This document shows, piece by piece, positions 31,407 to 42,949 of a stretch of 64,000 bases of DNA. A program made the position numbers and the translations under genes. Within the stretch, counting starts at the first letter, position 1. Every line of letters starts with the position of its first letter. The stretch lies in NCBI GenBank assembly GCA_002778215.1, contig PCDM01000001.1:2604001-2668000 (forward strand). The letters run 5' to 3'. The notes below the pieces were generated by a model, which had not been told where the DNA came from, made no database searches, and saw nothing but the letters and a program-made list of their open reading frames with translations. This stretch comes from Esteya vermicola. Its lineage: Eukaryota > Ascomycota > Sordariomycetes > Ophiostomatales > Ophiostomataceae.

Positions 31407-34108
31407 GGTGAAAGGAATGCAGTCGTGGGTGGGGATGGGTCCCCGGACCTGAATGTTTGAGCGCGGTCGTTGCAGTCGTTTGTCGTCGTTTGCGAGTCGG
31501 CGAGTCGGCGAGGCTGGGCGGCGAGTCGGTCAGTTCCGCCAGTTCGGCTAGAAGCCAGAGACGACAAGAGACAGATGACGAGAGACAGACGACAAGAAGA
31601 CTGACAAACAGATGGCTGTCAGTAAATGGCGGCCGTCATGCGGAAGGGGCGGATGAGATTAGAGGCTGTGCTGGTTGACTAGACGAGAAGCGACAAGACG
31701 ACAAGACGGCAAGACGGCAAAAGCAAGAGACCGTTTCCGCAATGGCGAGGTAAAAAGTCCAGAAGTCAGAATGAGGCTGGACGAAGAAAGCCGAGTCGTG
31801 GAGAAGATGCAACGGATTTGCCAGCTTGTCGCTGCCAGCAAAGAGGGCCGAGAGGCGAATGGCGAAAAGGGGGAAGCAAGCCAGAGAGGTGAAGTTCGGG
31901 AAAGGCAAGGCCGTTTCGTTTGTGCAGTCGTGGTATGTGTACAGGGAGTACAAGGAGTGCAGGACAAGGCAAGTACCTCGTACGCAGTAGAAAATGGCGA
32001 CTGGTCGACAGAAATACAGAAGAGGGAGGAGGGTCACAAATATCAGACAAGAGAACTGGCGAAAGGACAGGAAAAAAAGAGGGAAAAAATGAAGGAGAAG
32101 AAGAAAATGAAGAGAAGCAAAAAAAAAAGAAAAAAAAAAGAAAGAAAAAAAAAAGACCCCAAAAGTGCGGCGGGGAGGTCGATCGTGGTCCAAAAACCAA
32201 GAGGTGCAACACAATGGTCGAGGCTGCTCTAGTCCAGGAGAAAGCCTCTCATTCGGACGTTGATGGGAGAAGAGGAGGAATGGAGGAAGCGGAGGAATGG
32301 GGAGGGGAAGGAGAGAAGACGGGAGAAGATCGGTCGGTCGTGATGTTGTGGAAAGAGGCAGGTACAGAGTAGCGGATTATGGAGGAGGTGGTGGTGGTAG
32401 TGGCGTCGCTTCGGGACTTGCTGAGAGGGAAGGAGCGAACAGTAACGAAGAGTGGAACGGTGGAACAGGTTCGAGGTCAACAGCGCGACCCAGAGAAAGG
32501 AGGGCAAGGGCGAACGAGGGTCGAAAGACGGAGGTTGCAAAGGGAAGGAGCACCTAATAGTACGTACTCGTAGTTCTGCGCTATGCGCTGTGCAGTACGG
32601 TGTACATAATAGAGAAAAGTGGTGCGCTACGAGTATACTACATAGTCTCCGTAGTATATGCACCGTGCGAGAAGCTACGGAGTACTCGTTCGAGTACGTA
32701 GAGAGACACTTGGCTTTGTTATGGAGGTGCGGTTGTCGGGCTTTACTGCCTGCGTAATATTACGAGTCGCAGTTCATCGTGGTCAGGGACAAAAGGGGAA
32801 GAGGGGACAAAACGGTATGAGTCGTGCGTACGGGTACGGAGTACGAGTAGAACAAGCACAGTACTATGTACAGGCGAGTACCTGCATGAGCAGGAGTAAT
32901 AGAGGAGAGATGGCGAGACACTGTCAACGGAAAGGGTAGTTGATTGAGGGGTAGATTCAGGGACTGACTAAAGTGTGCTCGCAGCCGAGACTGTTGCTCG
33001 TGCTGCCATGGTTCAGGTGAGGTCAGTAGAGAGAGACCCGTCTGTTGGCCAGAAGCCAGAAGCCAGAAGCTCTAGAGTGTAATAGTACGAGTGCGCACAG
33101 TGCACTGTATAGAGTACGAGTACGAGTATGTACGTATACGGAGTACGAGTAGCAGGTGCATTCTTCAACGTAGGGAATCCGGGCTAGTCAACAGTAGCGC
33201 ATTCACAGGCGTGAGTACGAGTACGGAGTAGCTGCCACTACTCGTACACAGTACGACTCGTACTCCGTACGAGTAGAATACCTGCAGGGTCCCCAGCAGC
33301 GGAGGATTTAGCGCCTCATTCCGAAACAAGCGACTGCCAATACGCAGTAGGCCAACGGCAGCGAGGCAGGTCATTCATTACAGGACTGCTGCTACTCGCA
33401 TGTACTATGTACAAACAGTATTAGAGTCCTCGTAAGAGGGGAAGAGCCAAGAGATGAAATGAATCGTGGATATGAGTTACTGCGTCGTTTGTGTGATTCT
33501 CTATTTATCATGTCTTTCGTGTTTTGTTCAGTTTATCATTTTCATATATTTTTTGGGAGGGGGGTTGCTTCTTATTCACTTTTCAGTCATTGTCTGAATA
33601 CAAGAGTGAAGAGAGCTGAAAGAGCATGCATGGTATGAACAGTATGCATAGTATGCACACTATGCACAGAACTTGTGCGCACAGAGAATGAGCCGGAGGA
33701 TAAAGCACAGAAGGTGGCAGGAGCATGGGGCAACAGCCATAGGGCAGAGAGCACAGGCTATGGCGAGCAGAGCACGGAAGATACGAGCGCACAGAGAAAA
33801 AAGGGCTCAGGAACAAAAAGAAACTCTCTTCTCTGTAAACACGTCGCAGCCGGGGTACAATGTACCGTCGGGGTCGCAGGAGAAGTATAGTCGTTCCCTG
33901 TACCCTACAAGTGTGCGAGAGGGTAATGTGAGATGGGACCCTCTCCAGCAGAGACAAATAGGAGGTGTTGGCTATACAGAGGACTCGTAGTAGGAACCCG
34001 GAGAGTCAGCAAGGAGACGGATGCAGACACAGGGAACCTCATCCAATAAGCAAAAACGGGTCAGTCAGGTGTGGCGCAGAAGATCTGTCTGGCAGCCGTC
34101 AATATTGT

Positions 34109-34135
<27 letters not shown>
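34109..34135. repeat. (CA)n microsatellite
   Basis: A perfect CA dinucleotide tract of about 27 bp in the gene-free region. Confidence 0.9.
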
Positions 34136-34139
<4 letters not shown>

Positions 34140-37100
34140 CACTTCTCATACAAAGACTGAGGAATGCAACATGCGTAAGCGTAAAGGGCACAGGGCACAG
34201 GGCACCACAGGGGAAAAAAAGGAAGGAAAAGAAAAAAAGACAAAAAAAAGAAAAAAAAAGGCAAGAGAGCGGAGTCGCTAGCAGGGCGACCCAGCCGCTG
34301 TGAGACTTGGAGCAGACGCTGTGGCCGTCATGTTACTACTATGTATATAATATTATGTATTGGGCTTGGGCGAGCAGGGACTTGGGAGGAAGAGAGCAGC
34401 AAAAAGTGCATCTTTCTCTTCTCTCACCAGCCTCCAACATGGCCAGACGGACAGACGAAAAGAGGATATACACTGCGCTAACTACTCGTACGAGTCCTGA
34501 CTGGCAGAGGCCAACAAGAACGTCAACGTGCTCATCTCCTCAACCCCTCCCCGTCTCCCCTGCCCCCCCTGGTGTGCCGAGAGAAACATGCCCACCGATC
34601 GACGCAAGGACTACCCTTCCGGGAAGAGCGTACTCTACGTTTGAGGGGTCATTTACGAGTACGAGTCCCTTGGAAGAGCTAGTGTACGTTCGACTTACTC
34701 CGTATCGTAGCTTACGAGTACTCGTACAAGAGTTCATACATAGTACACCTGCGCAGTCGAAGATGCAATATTCAAATACGAGTTGACTCTCGTATGAAGA
34801 GTGTGTTGCATGAGATACGATAATCCCATGAGGTAATACGAGAGCGCGTTATGAACGCGTAACAATCCGTCGCGAATGAAATAATACCAAGAGAGAAACA
34901 ACGAGATGCACGAGTACTCGTATGGAAACAGGAATATTCTCTAGACTCGTACGTACCCGTACGCAGCAGAGCATGCTGGACGAGGCTGGTTGGCATAATA
35001 GCAAAACAAGAATTTCAGTGGGCACAATGGCAGAATACTACTCGGCACCATGCTACTCGTACATACGAGTAGTATGCATGGAATACTACGGAAGATGTTC
35101 TATGGAATACTCCGTACATACTCCTGTATACTGCCTACTATGTACAGAGTAGAAAGAAAGATTCTCTGTACAGCAGACGCAGTCCGAGTACAGCATCTAC
35201 ATAGTACAAGGTCGCAACATGACGAGGAACCTGACAGGTATCCAATGGCCACCGCCACCCCCCCTGGTCGTGTTTCATGTAGAATGGCTCTAACCAGCCA
35301 CGTCGAAACACGCGATCTCATCTGCTGGGTCTCCTCTTTTTACCCTTTTCTTCTGTTCCCCCCCTCTGCGACCCTACCCCCCCTTACCCTAGTCGCCTAT
35401 ATTACTGCGTCGTAAGGAGGTCTGGCATGCATGACGGACGGGCAGTGTGCCTATACGTACGAGTACTCGTACGCAGTAGCCGTAACTCGAGAATCGCATT
35501 GTGCAACGTCGGTGTGGGAGGAAGGATTTCATCCTCGAGGCAGAGGGAGGCCGGGCCCAGCAGAAAGGTGAGAATGCTGGCATGAAGCGGCCAATTTGCC
35601 GTGGCGACGCTTTATTTTTTTTCACTTGTCTTCGGCTCGACTTATTCCACTCTCACGGCATCGTGAAAGCGCACTAAAGAGGAGCCTCTGCTGGACAGGA
35701 CGGCCTTGCTCGCCTGATTCGTCCGTCCTGAACGGAGTATGCGTGCGTGCTCGTAATGCTTGCTGCATATGTACGGAGTACTTCCGTACGAGTATAAGGT
35801 GTTGTTGACATTTCTCTGACGCCCATACGTCCAGACGTCCTGACATTCTGGCCTGCTCACGTCTCCCATCCCCCCCCCCCCCCTGTACGGAGTAGGATTG
35901 CCCTCTCGTACCGCAGAGCTCCTAGCAGCTGAAACAGAGACGAAATTGACAGCCAAGACTCTTATCTCTTTTCCCTCCCTCACTATGCCTTGCCAGGTTC
36001 GCGACATGGTTGGCTACTACATGAAAGGTCCCTCCCTCCTCGCCGCTGTTTTAAGCAAATGTCGCATTCGTCGTCTTTGTCCCTGGATCAGCAGGCATAA
36101 AGACAAGCATGAAGATTATTACATAGTCTATAAAAATAGAAAGACTACGAGTACTCGTACACCAGAGTATACTTCTCATATGTACTACACGTACCCACCC
36201 GCCGTACCTTTCCGGATCGACAACCCAACCGGGAAGATGGGGGACGTTCCAGAGCGCAAAAAGACGCGGCAATGGCCATGTCTGTTCGCCTGCTGCCCAA
36301 CAAACAACCCAACACGAGACCGATGCTCATGGCATGTTGATCTCCTCTCCCCCGTCACTCTGTCTCTCCCTACGTGCTCGCATCTCCGTCCCATCAGGTA
36401 CGTACTATGTCCTGAGTAAGAAAACGATCTGTGGGATCGACGCCTGCGTATCGGATCCCGTACGACAGTGGTGCGGCAAAAGATGGTACTGCTCCTGTTC
36501 TACTCCGTACGCATACGATTACTGTACATACGAGTGGTACTGTTCCGTTCACTGTTGCCTGTTGACTCTTCTCTCCACGTTGACCTCTCTACTTTGTACT
36601 TATCCAAGGTCAAGTGGTCCAGTCAGAACCTGTCTTGCAGACAAAGTGTCGTGTAATCAGACTGGAAAGACGAGCAAAAAAGAAACCCCCCATAAAAGAG
36701 AGACGGGAAGAAAAGACAAGGCCATGTGAAATTCTCTTTATTCCGCATGCACTCGCGTCCCTACTGGTTCCCTACTGGTTCCGCCATCCTTACGGAGTAC
36801 GCAGGATACCGCCCAGAGCACACACATCCTGTCACGAATTCAGCTCGTTTCACTTTTGCTACCCCCTCGTCAACCAATCATTCGGTTCGCCGTCAGCACC
36901 CCGAATCACTCGCTGCAGACGTCCGCGTTTGGACGCAAGAGACATCAGTCCAGCAAACACAGATCTTGAGATGAACAGTAGTCTGAACAAGTAGTAACCC
37001 GCGACAAAAGAATGCAAAAGCAAAGACCTGAATAAAACACTATTACAAGTACAATAAGAGAGCTGAAGAGGCTGAAAAGGGCTGAAAAGGCTTGGAAATC

Positions 37101-37274
37101 AAATGGGGAGGAAACAAACAACACCAAAAGAATACAAGGTAAAAAGGTAAAAGGTAAAAGGTAAAAAAGCGAAGGAGAAAACAAGTCAACGCCCACAAAA
37201 TAAAGCCACAAGAACAGACAAGAGCAGATGGGAGCAGCCAAGAGCAAACAACAAGACACATCCCTCGTCCGACC

Positions 37275-37302
37275 CGTCGTCGTCGTCGTCGTCGTCGTCG
37301 TC
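37275..37302. repeat. (CGT)n microsatellite
   Basis: Nine tandem CGT triplets about 90 bp downstream of the Stu1 stop codon, probably in its 3' UTR. Confidence 0.85.
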
Positions 37303-37389
37303 ATGGCCCTGGCCGACAAAGCCCTCCACTAGGAAGCAGCAGTCCAAGAACAATCCATGCTCCCTGCCTCGGCCGGTTCCTTTTCGGCC

Positions 37390-40300
37390 CTACCGCCCCT
37401 GCTCCCGCTGCCGCTTCACAATGTAGTACGTAATCAGGCTCTTGGGGTCGTCCTTGATATCCGGAAGCGCGCCCCAGAACCGCACGTCGCCCACCCGCGC
37501 ATGCACCGCCACGCACATTTGCACTGCGTCCATGCGCACTCCAGAGTCGTTGCTGTCTAGACACTGCTGTGCCAGCCCTGTCAGCAGCAGGCCCAGTTCG
37601 CTGTCTGTCGGCAGAGCGTGAGCATCCGAGGGCGGACCAATGGGCGACGCTACCGACAACTGCGAGGACGAGGCTGACGGCAAGGACGGCACGGACGAGA
37701 CGGGCAAGGTCGACGACGCGAGCCCGTCCACCAGCACCTTGAGCACGTGCAGTCCCATGCTCAGCGACTGCGGCGACGTTCCCTTGTCTGCCAGCCGCGT
37801 CCCCAGCACCTGCACAATCTCCGACACATCGCCCAACGCCACCAGCTCGTCCGCCAGCAGCTCGAGCCCTGCCACAATGTGCGTCCGCGCATCATACGCT
37901 GCCCGCGCTCCCAGCAGAGCCTCTAGACCCCGTGACACGTGTGGCGCAAAGCTATCGCGCCCCTTGCGCAGCAGCAGCTTGATCGTCGCCAGAATCTGTG
38001 CCTTGACGTCCTGCGCCTTTTCGCGATCGGGCGTCGCCACCGTGCTGCCGCCATGGGCAGTCGTGGACGGTGCGGGAGGCGGCACTTCAAGGTAGGCAAA
38101 GAGGCCGAGCAGCAGGGCGTTGAACCGCTCGTCCGTAAAGAGCTGTGGCGGCTTGGCCCCGCTGTCGTTCTCGTTGGCCACTGCGCTCCCCTTGATGGTC
38201 ATGGTCATGTTGCTGCCGCCGCCAATGCTGCCGGCATCCCGGATGATACCCTGCAGCTTGCGGAAGCCATGCACATCCAGCGTCTTGGCCTTGACCCTAG
38301 CAATGCCGCTGTCCAGCAGGCGCACGTTCTGCCGATACTTTTCTGGAGAGGCCGACACCGCCATCGGCGGCATGCTTCCCAGGGCGACGGACCTGGGTCC
38401 CCCCGCACCATCTCCCCCCATTCCGCCCATTCCGCCCATTCCGCCTGCTTCTGCTGCTGCTGCTGCCGCCGCTGCCGCCGCCGCATTGTCCTCTGCCAAT
38501 CGTGCAAGGTTGGCTGCGTCCTCGTTGACCGGCTTGTCCTCGAGCGCCGTGGTCGTAAACACAGGACCTGTCTGTCGGGCCGGGGCGGCCAGGTCCTCCT
38601 CTGTAAACGGGTCCTCGTAGACTTTGAGAGGTGCCGAGAGCGGCTGGATCTGCTGCTGCAGATGCATATCCTCATCGTCGGCCATTATATCGTGGTATGC
38701 TAGGTTCTCGCCTCCACGCAGCATGGGGGCCGTGTGGGACGGAGAGGACAGCAGAGCTGCGGTGACGGGCCGTCGTTGGATGGGGCTGCTCAGAGGAGAG
38801 TCGTAGGCTGGCATTTGCTGTGCTTGTCTTGGCTGCTGGTGCTGGTGCTGGTGCTGGTGCTGCTGTGCTTGTGGTTGTTGTGGTTGCGGTTGCGGTTGTC
38901 TCTGCTGGGTTGTCCGCAGTGGGCCAGCTGTAGCTGCCTGGCGCGTGGGCGACAAGACGCTCGACTCGCTGGCCGACGCCTGGTGGCCGCCACCGGCGGG
39001 CCGTGGACGCACAGGTCCGGCCGTCCTCTTTGGCGAGGCTGCCAGCGACTTGGGCGTGACGGTCGCCTTGGGTCGCACCCGCTCGCGCTCGGGCGGACTC
39101 GACTGTTCCATCGAGGTCTGGTCATGTGACCGCACCGAGTACGGACCAGCCGTCGCTGGCCGTGCATGCAGCTCAGGCCGCCGCCTAGTCGGCCGGACTG
39201 GGGCCACCGACAACCCGCCCACAGCATTCCCGCCACCACCCCCCTCTGCCCGGTGCGCTCTGCTTGCCCCTCCCGCAGTAGAGGATGTTACTGTCGCTGA
39301 CGTCGTAGTAGAGGACGTCGCGGGTGCTGTCGCGCTGGAAGTCGTGCGCACAGGCGAAAAGTGCGCCATGGCCGATCCCGGCCGGGTGGGCAGATTGCGT
39401 GCGGCCATGGCCTCCTTGCGCTTGGCCAGCATCGTCTCGCGCAGAGAGGGTTTTGCCGATGGTGGCCCACCGCCCATGGTGCTCTTGGAGAGCCCGAGAC
39501 CAGGCCGGACGGCGGCACTGCTGCCCACGCGCGGCTTGCCTCTGCTCCCGGCCGTGTCCTTTTCCTTTCTGGGCGAGTTGGGATTGTTGGCGTCGTTCTG
39601 CAGCAGCTTCTGGGCCTGCGCATCGAGGCTGTCCATCATGGCGTCGGCGCGCGCGGGCCAGAAGCCGTAGTAGGCCCAGTAGGAGGCGCGCATGCGTTCG
39701 CGGACACCCGGGTTCGGGTCGAGGAGGCCCTTTTTGACACACTTTTCGAGGACGTCGAGGCCGCCCGAGTGCTCGAAGCGCTCCTTGTGGCGGGACTCGC
39801 GGGTGAGGACGGTGCGGACCCAGCCGCAGGCGTAGGTGCGCGGCTGGACATTCTTGTCCTGGCAGGCCGCCCAAATGTGCTGCATCATGCGACTGTTGTA
39901 GGTGGCCTTGGCCACGATGGCGTCGACTGAGGCGTTGGCCAGCTGCGAGCTGATCTTCTTGGTGCCGGCGGACAGCTTGATCAGCGTCTGCAGCAGCAGC
40001 TCGACGAGCGGGTCGATGCCGGGGCCAAAGACGTGTGCAAGGTCCTGGATGAGCGAGCAGGCTTCCTTGCAGAGGCTGGTGCGCAGTGACACGATGCCCT
40101 TGATGATGCCGTCTAGCATGCCGCGGACGCCGTTGAGAAAGGCGTCGGGGAAGTCGGCCGCGTTGCCAGCCACGAGCCGGCGCAGCTTGGTGATACTCTC
40201 TTCGCGCTTCAGCCAGTTCTGCTCGGTTTCCCGTCCCTCGAACCAAATGTGCATGTCCTTGAGCACGTCCTCCAGCTCGCGCTGCGTGTTGATGTACGAC

Positions 40301-41205
40301 GGGTCGACGGGATCGGCAGCAAAGGCAGCGTCGGTCGGGACCGGTGTCACGGGACGCTCGGCAGCAGAGGCAGCAGAGGCGGCAGCAGCAGCCGACAGGC
40401 TAGATGTGGAGGCAGCCGGCCGCAGAGAGCGCACGGATTCGGGACGCAAGCCAGCGTCGCGGTCCAGGCCAGAGCTGGCTCCCGAGCCGGTGGGCACCGT
40501 CGTGGTGGTGCCTGCGGTGGGAATGAGCTCCTTGACAATGGCCTGCTCAATAGCCGGGCGGACCTTGAAGTTTTTGAGCTGCTTCTTCAGGTCGGTCTTG
40601 GCGGCGTTGGGGGCGTTGCGGAAGAGCTCAATGACGGTGGCGCGAGCCGCGTCGCGCACCATTCCGTCGGCGTCTTCGAGCAGCTCCATAAGGGCCGGGA
40701 CGTAGCCGCGGAAGGGCAGGCCCTGTTCCTGGTGCATCTGGAGGAGCCACTGCATGCTGGACTCCTTGGTGCGGGGGTTCTTGCCGGCCATGGCCGTGTT
40801 GCGAATGGACCGTTCGACGTCCATGGGAGCTGCGCCGTACATGGTGACGAGGGCCTGCTGGGCGAGGAGGCGGTACTTTTCCTTCTGGTCGCCGAGCTTG
40901 TCGACAATGACGGGCAGCGTGCGCCCGGCTTCCTTGGCGAGGAAGCGAGGCTCCTGGCGCGAGAGCCGGGTCAGCAGGTGGTTGAGGCTCGTGAAGCCGG
41001 CGTTGACGAGGACGGCATGCTGGGACGAGGAGGCGCTGCGCAGCGCGTCAAAGAGCGGCGCGACGACATTATCGGGCACATTATGCTGCTTGATGCCGGA
41101 CTTTGCGGCCGCGAGGTGCTGGACCTTGGCGTCGAGGGAAACGTCGGAGCGCAGCAGGATGGCCTGCAGTTCGTTGACCTGCTCAATGGTGATCTTATCG
41201 GCCAT
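37390..41205 (-). CDS. STU1: CLASP-family microtubule-associated protein Stu1
   Basis: Intronless, 1271 residues. The N-terminal TOG/HEAT array (about 1-235) begins MADKITIEQVNELQAILLRS and contains KLGDQKEKYRLLAQQAL and ALMELLEDADGMVRDAARAT. A second, CLASP-N type TOG domain (about 305-535) includes WLKREESITKLRRLVAGNA, the KEACSLIQDLAHVFG strand and KATYNSRMMQHIWAACQDKN. A long basic Ser/Pro/Arg/Gln-rich linker (about 540-940) with His-Gln repeats is typical of the microtubule-binding region. It ends in a C-terminal helical repeat domain (960-1271). Stu1 stabilises plus ends and is needed for spindle assembly at kinetochores and interpolar microtubules. The start at 41205 gives the expected family N-terminus. 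The gene diverges from the metalloprotease gene. Confidence 0.92.
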   Translation of the reverse strand: MADKITIEQVNELQAILLRSDVSLDAKVQHLAAAKSGIKQHNVPDNVVAPLFDALRSASSSQHAVLVNAGFTSLNHLLTRLSRQEPRFLAKEAGRTLPVIVDKLGDQKEKYRLLAQQALVTMYGAAPMDVERSIRNTAMAGKNPRTKESSMQWLLQMHQEQGLPFRGYVPALMELLEDADGMVRDAARATVIELFRNAPNAAKTDLKKQLKNFKVRPAIEQAIVKELIPTAGTTTTVPTGSGASSGLDRDAGLRPESVRSLRPAASTSSLSAAAAASAASAAERPVTPVPTDAAFAADPVDPSYINTQRELEDVLKDMHIWFEGRETEQNWLKREESITKLRRLVAGNAADFPDAFLNGVRGMLDGIIKGIVSLRTSLCKEACSLIQDLAHVFGPGIDPLVELLLQTLIKLSAGTKKISSQLANASVDAIVAKATYNSRMMQHIWAACQDKNVQPRTYACGWVRTVLTRESRHKERFEHSGGLDVLEKCVKKGLLDPNPGVRERMRASYWAYYGFWPARADAMMDSLDAQAQKLLQNDANNPNSPRKEKDTAGSRGKPRVGSSAAVRPGLGLSKSTMGGGPPSAKPSLRETMLAKRKEAMAARNLPTRPGSAMAHFSPVRTTSSATAPATSSTTTSATVTSSTAGGASRAHRAEGGGGGNAVGGLSVAPVRPTRRRPELHARPATAGPYSVRSHDQTSMEQSSPPERERVRPKATVTPKSLAASPKRTAGPVRPRPAGGGHQASASESSVLSPTRQAATAGPLRTTQQRQPQPQPQQPQAQQHQHQHQHQQPRQAQQMPAYDSPLSSPIQRRPVTAALLSSPSHTAPMLRGGENLAYHDIMADDEDMHLQQQIQPLSAPLKVYEDPFTEEDLAAPARQTGPVFTTTALEDKPVNEDAANLARLAEDNAAAAAAAAAAAEAGGMGGMGGMGGDGAGGPRSVALGSMPPMAVSASPEKYRQNVRLLDSGIARVKAKTLDVHGFRKLQGIIRDAGSIGGGSNMTMTIKGSAVANENDSGAKPPQLFTDERFNALLLGLFAYLEVPPPAPSTTAHGGSTVATPDREKAQDVKAQILATIKLLLRKGRDSFAPHVSRGLEALLGARAAYDARTHIVAGLELLADELVALGDVSEIVQVLGTRLADKGTSPQSLSMGLHVLKVLVDGLASSTLPVSSVPSLPSASSSQLSVASPIGPPSDAHALPTDSELGLLLTGLAQQCLDSNDSGVRMDAVQMCVAVHARVGDVRFWGALPDIKDDPKSLITYYIVKRQREQGR

Positions 41206-42046
41206 GGAGGCAGAGGGGCAGCGGACGAGGCAGGGGGGGGGAGAACGGTGGAAAGGTGATGGGACAAGTGTAGATTCGCGTCAGCAATGACGCGCACGTC
41301 GCTCGGAGAGGAGGGAGAGGTGAACAGAGTTTCTGGGCAGTTGTGAATTGTGTGAATTGGTGAATTGTGTGTGGATGGATGAATGTTTATATTGTTGTTT
41401 GGTTTGTTTGGCGGGCGCGTTGGATCGAGAAAACGAGAGACGGCGGGAAAGAGCGGACGAGAGAGAGGCAGGCGAAGGAGAGAAGGAGAGGGTCCAAACT
41501 GCCGTTGTATACAGAGCCTATGGTCGTCAGGATGTCTCAATGTCAGCGCGATCGCAAGAGAGCGGGGGAGGGGAGAGGAGAGTTGAGAAAAAAAAAAGAA
41601 TATATGACCAAAAAAGAAAGAGCCCCTTTGTTTAGCGCCAACGCCCAGCCGCGTCTTCCTGTTGCCGTAGCAGTCTGCACGGGGTACAGTACATGGTAGC
41701 GCACTGGCCACGAAACCGCCTGTAACTGTGCGGAGTACTCTGTACTACTCGTACGCGCATGTACGACTGCGTGCAGTTTATAGTGCCCCCGCATTCCTGC
41801 CAGCCTTGCATCTTGCCCGTCGCATTGTGAGCTGACACAGCAGCCCCTCCTGCCAGAGACACTCTTGACGTGGCCAATTGCCCAATGCGTCCACCCTCCC
41901 ATCACCGCTGCTGTCTCTTCCTATATTACAGCGATCCTCGCCCGCGTTCTACGAGTGCCGCCCTCCGCTCCTCCCTGCTCCCCACCATTCTGCCAGATCG
42001 ACGCTGCTCATTTCCCTGCTGATTTCCCGTCTAGACCGCCCCAGAC
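41206..42046. promoter_or_regulatory. Divergent promoter region of STU1 and the metalloprotease gene
   Basis: 841 bp with no gene. It contains purine-rich stretches (41420-41490), one TACTCGTACG-type motif near 41740, and CT-rich sequence plus a TATATTA near 41932, shortly before the metalloprotease start. Confidence 0.4.
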
Positions 42047-42949
42047 ATGACAGTCTCGTTTCGCCCAAAAGCCAACGATATGACAGCCGAAGCCGAAGGA
42101 CGGCCAGCCACAGCTGGCACGGCTTCTGCTTCTACTTCTGCTTCTGCTTCTGCCACGATTTCGGCTCCTGCTCCCGCCCCTCCCACTGCCACCTCGGCTC
42201 CTGCTCCCCCTCCACAGCAGCCCGCTTCGCCAGAGGACCGAGAACACCAAGAAGACTCGCCCTATCCCCAACCCACACTCCGCCTCGAGATCCGCAACCT
42301 CCACCATGCCGGCGCCGACGTCTTCCTCCGGTCTGTCAATGCCAGCGCCATCCTCACCGCCGCCGTAGGCAACGTCCAGCGGCTGCTCTACGGCAGCAGC
42401 TTTTGGTCGCCCGATCCACACACGCACATGCCCCCGACACGCTCCGTCACTGTCATCCTGCGCGACATCGGCGGCGTCGCCTACACCACCGGCAGCGAGC
42501 TCGACAGCGACCACAAGGAAATCCACGTCAGTCTCGGCTACGTCGCTGTGCCCCGCGGCTCCGACGCCGCCGCTGCCACCGAGATCACTGGCGTCCTCAC
42601 CCACGAGCTTGTCCACTGCTACCAGTGGGATGCCCACGGCTCCGCTCCCGGCGGCCTCATTGAGGGCATCGCCGACTGGGTCCGCCTGCACTGCGGCCTC
42701 TCTCCGCCTCACTGGAAGCGCGAGCCTGCCCATGCTGGCCACTGGGACGCCGGCTACCAGCACACCGGCTACTTTCTCGACTACCTCGAGCGCCGCTTCG
42801 GTGCCGGCACCGTCCGCCGCATCAACGAGAAGCTGCGCCTGCACCACTACGAGGAGAAGCCGTTCTGGACAGAGCTGCTGGGTCGGCCTGTCGGGCAGCT
42901 GTGGGAGGATTACGTCAAGTCGGTGGAGGAGGAAGACCAGGACGCATAA
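42047..42949 (+). CDS. BSP-family (PF04450-type) zinc metalloprotease, no signal peptide
   Basis: Single exon, 300 residues from 42047; an ATG at 42071 is an alternative. An Ala/Ser/Pro/Thr low-complexity N-terminal segment (about 10-65) precedes the domain. The catalytic part has RLEIRNLHHAGADVFLR, VTVILRDIGGVAYTTG, the zinc-binding HELVHCYQWDAHG (HExxH), GGLIEGIADWVRLHCGL (the downstream Glu/Asp helix) and HWDAGYQHTGYFLDYLERR. This is the arrangement of plant and fungal basic secretory proteins, a gluzincin-like family. Unlike the plant members, no signal peptide is visible, so the protein may be cytosolic. Substrates are unknown. Confidence 0.88.
   Translation: MTVSFRPKANDMTAEAEGRPATAGTASASTSASASATISAPAPAPPTATSAPAPPPQQPASPEDREHQEDSPYPQPTLRLEIRNLHHAGADVFLRSVNASAILTAAVGNVQRLLYGSSFWSPDPHTHMPPTRSVTVILRDIGGVAYTTGSELDSDHKEIHVSLGYVAVPRGSDAAAATEITGVLTHELVHCYQWDAHGSAPGGLIEGIADWVRLHCGLSPPHWKREPAHAGHWDAGYQHTGYFLDYLERRFGAGTVRRINEKLRLHHYEEKPFWTELLGRPVGQLWEDYVKSVEEEDQDA

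Larger units (their letters stand above)
31407..37389. other. 6-kb gene-free region upstream of the RhoGAP gene, rich in short palindromic motifs
   Basis: No gene supported. A purine-rich tract lies at 32075-32155. TACGAGTA/TACTCCGTA motifs are dense from 32560 to 36810. Perfect 14-bp palindromes TACGAGTACTCGTA occur at 34713-34726, 35458-35471 and 36146-36159. Plus-strand frames such as 34307-34786 have no family features. Confidence 0.5.

Noticed and set aside
31675..32232. 185-residue plus-strand Lys/Arg/Glu-rich frame and the 192-residue opposite frame
   Set aside because: Purine-rich DNA upstream of the RhoGAP start; translations are low complexity with no family features.
34109..34135. 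Possible CRISPR-like or regulatory array
   Set aside because: It is a simple CA microsatellite. Eukaryotic DNA with introns; no spaced repeats anywhere in the window.
39185..40246. 353-residue and other long frames antisense or offset within STU1
   Set aside because: High GC content keeps alternative frames open over a well-supported intronless gene.
40249..41259. 336-residue plus-strand frame
   Set aside because: Antisense to the STU1 TOG domain, with compositional artefacts such as Gly/Val/Asp richness; no domain seen.
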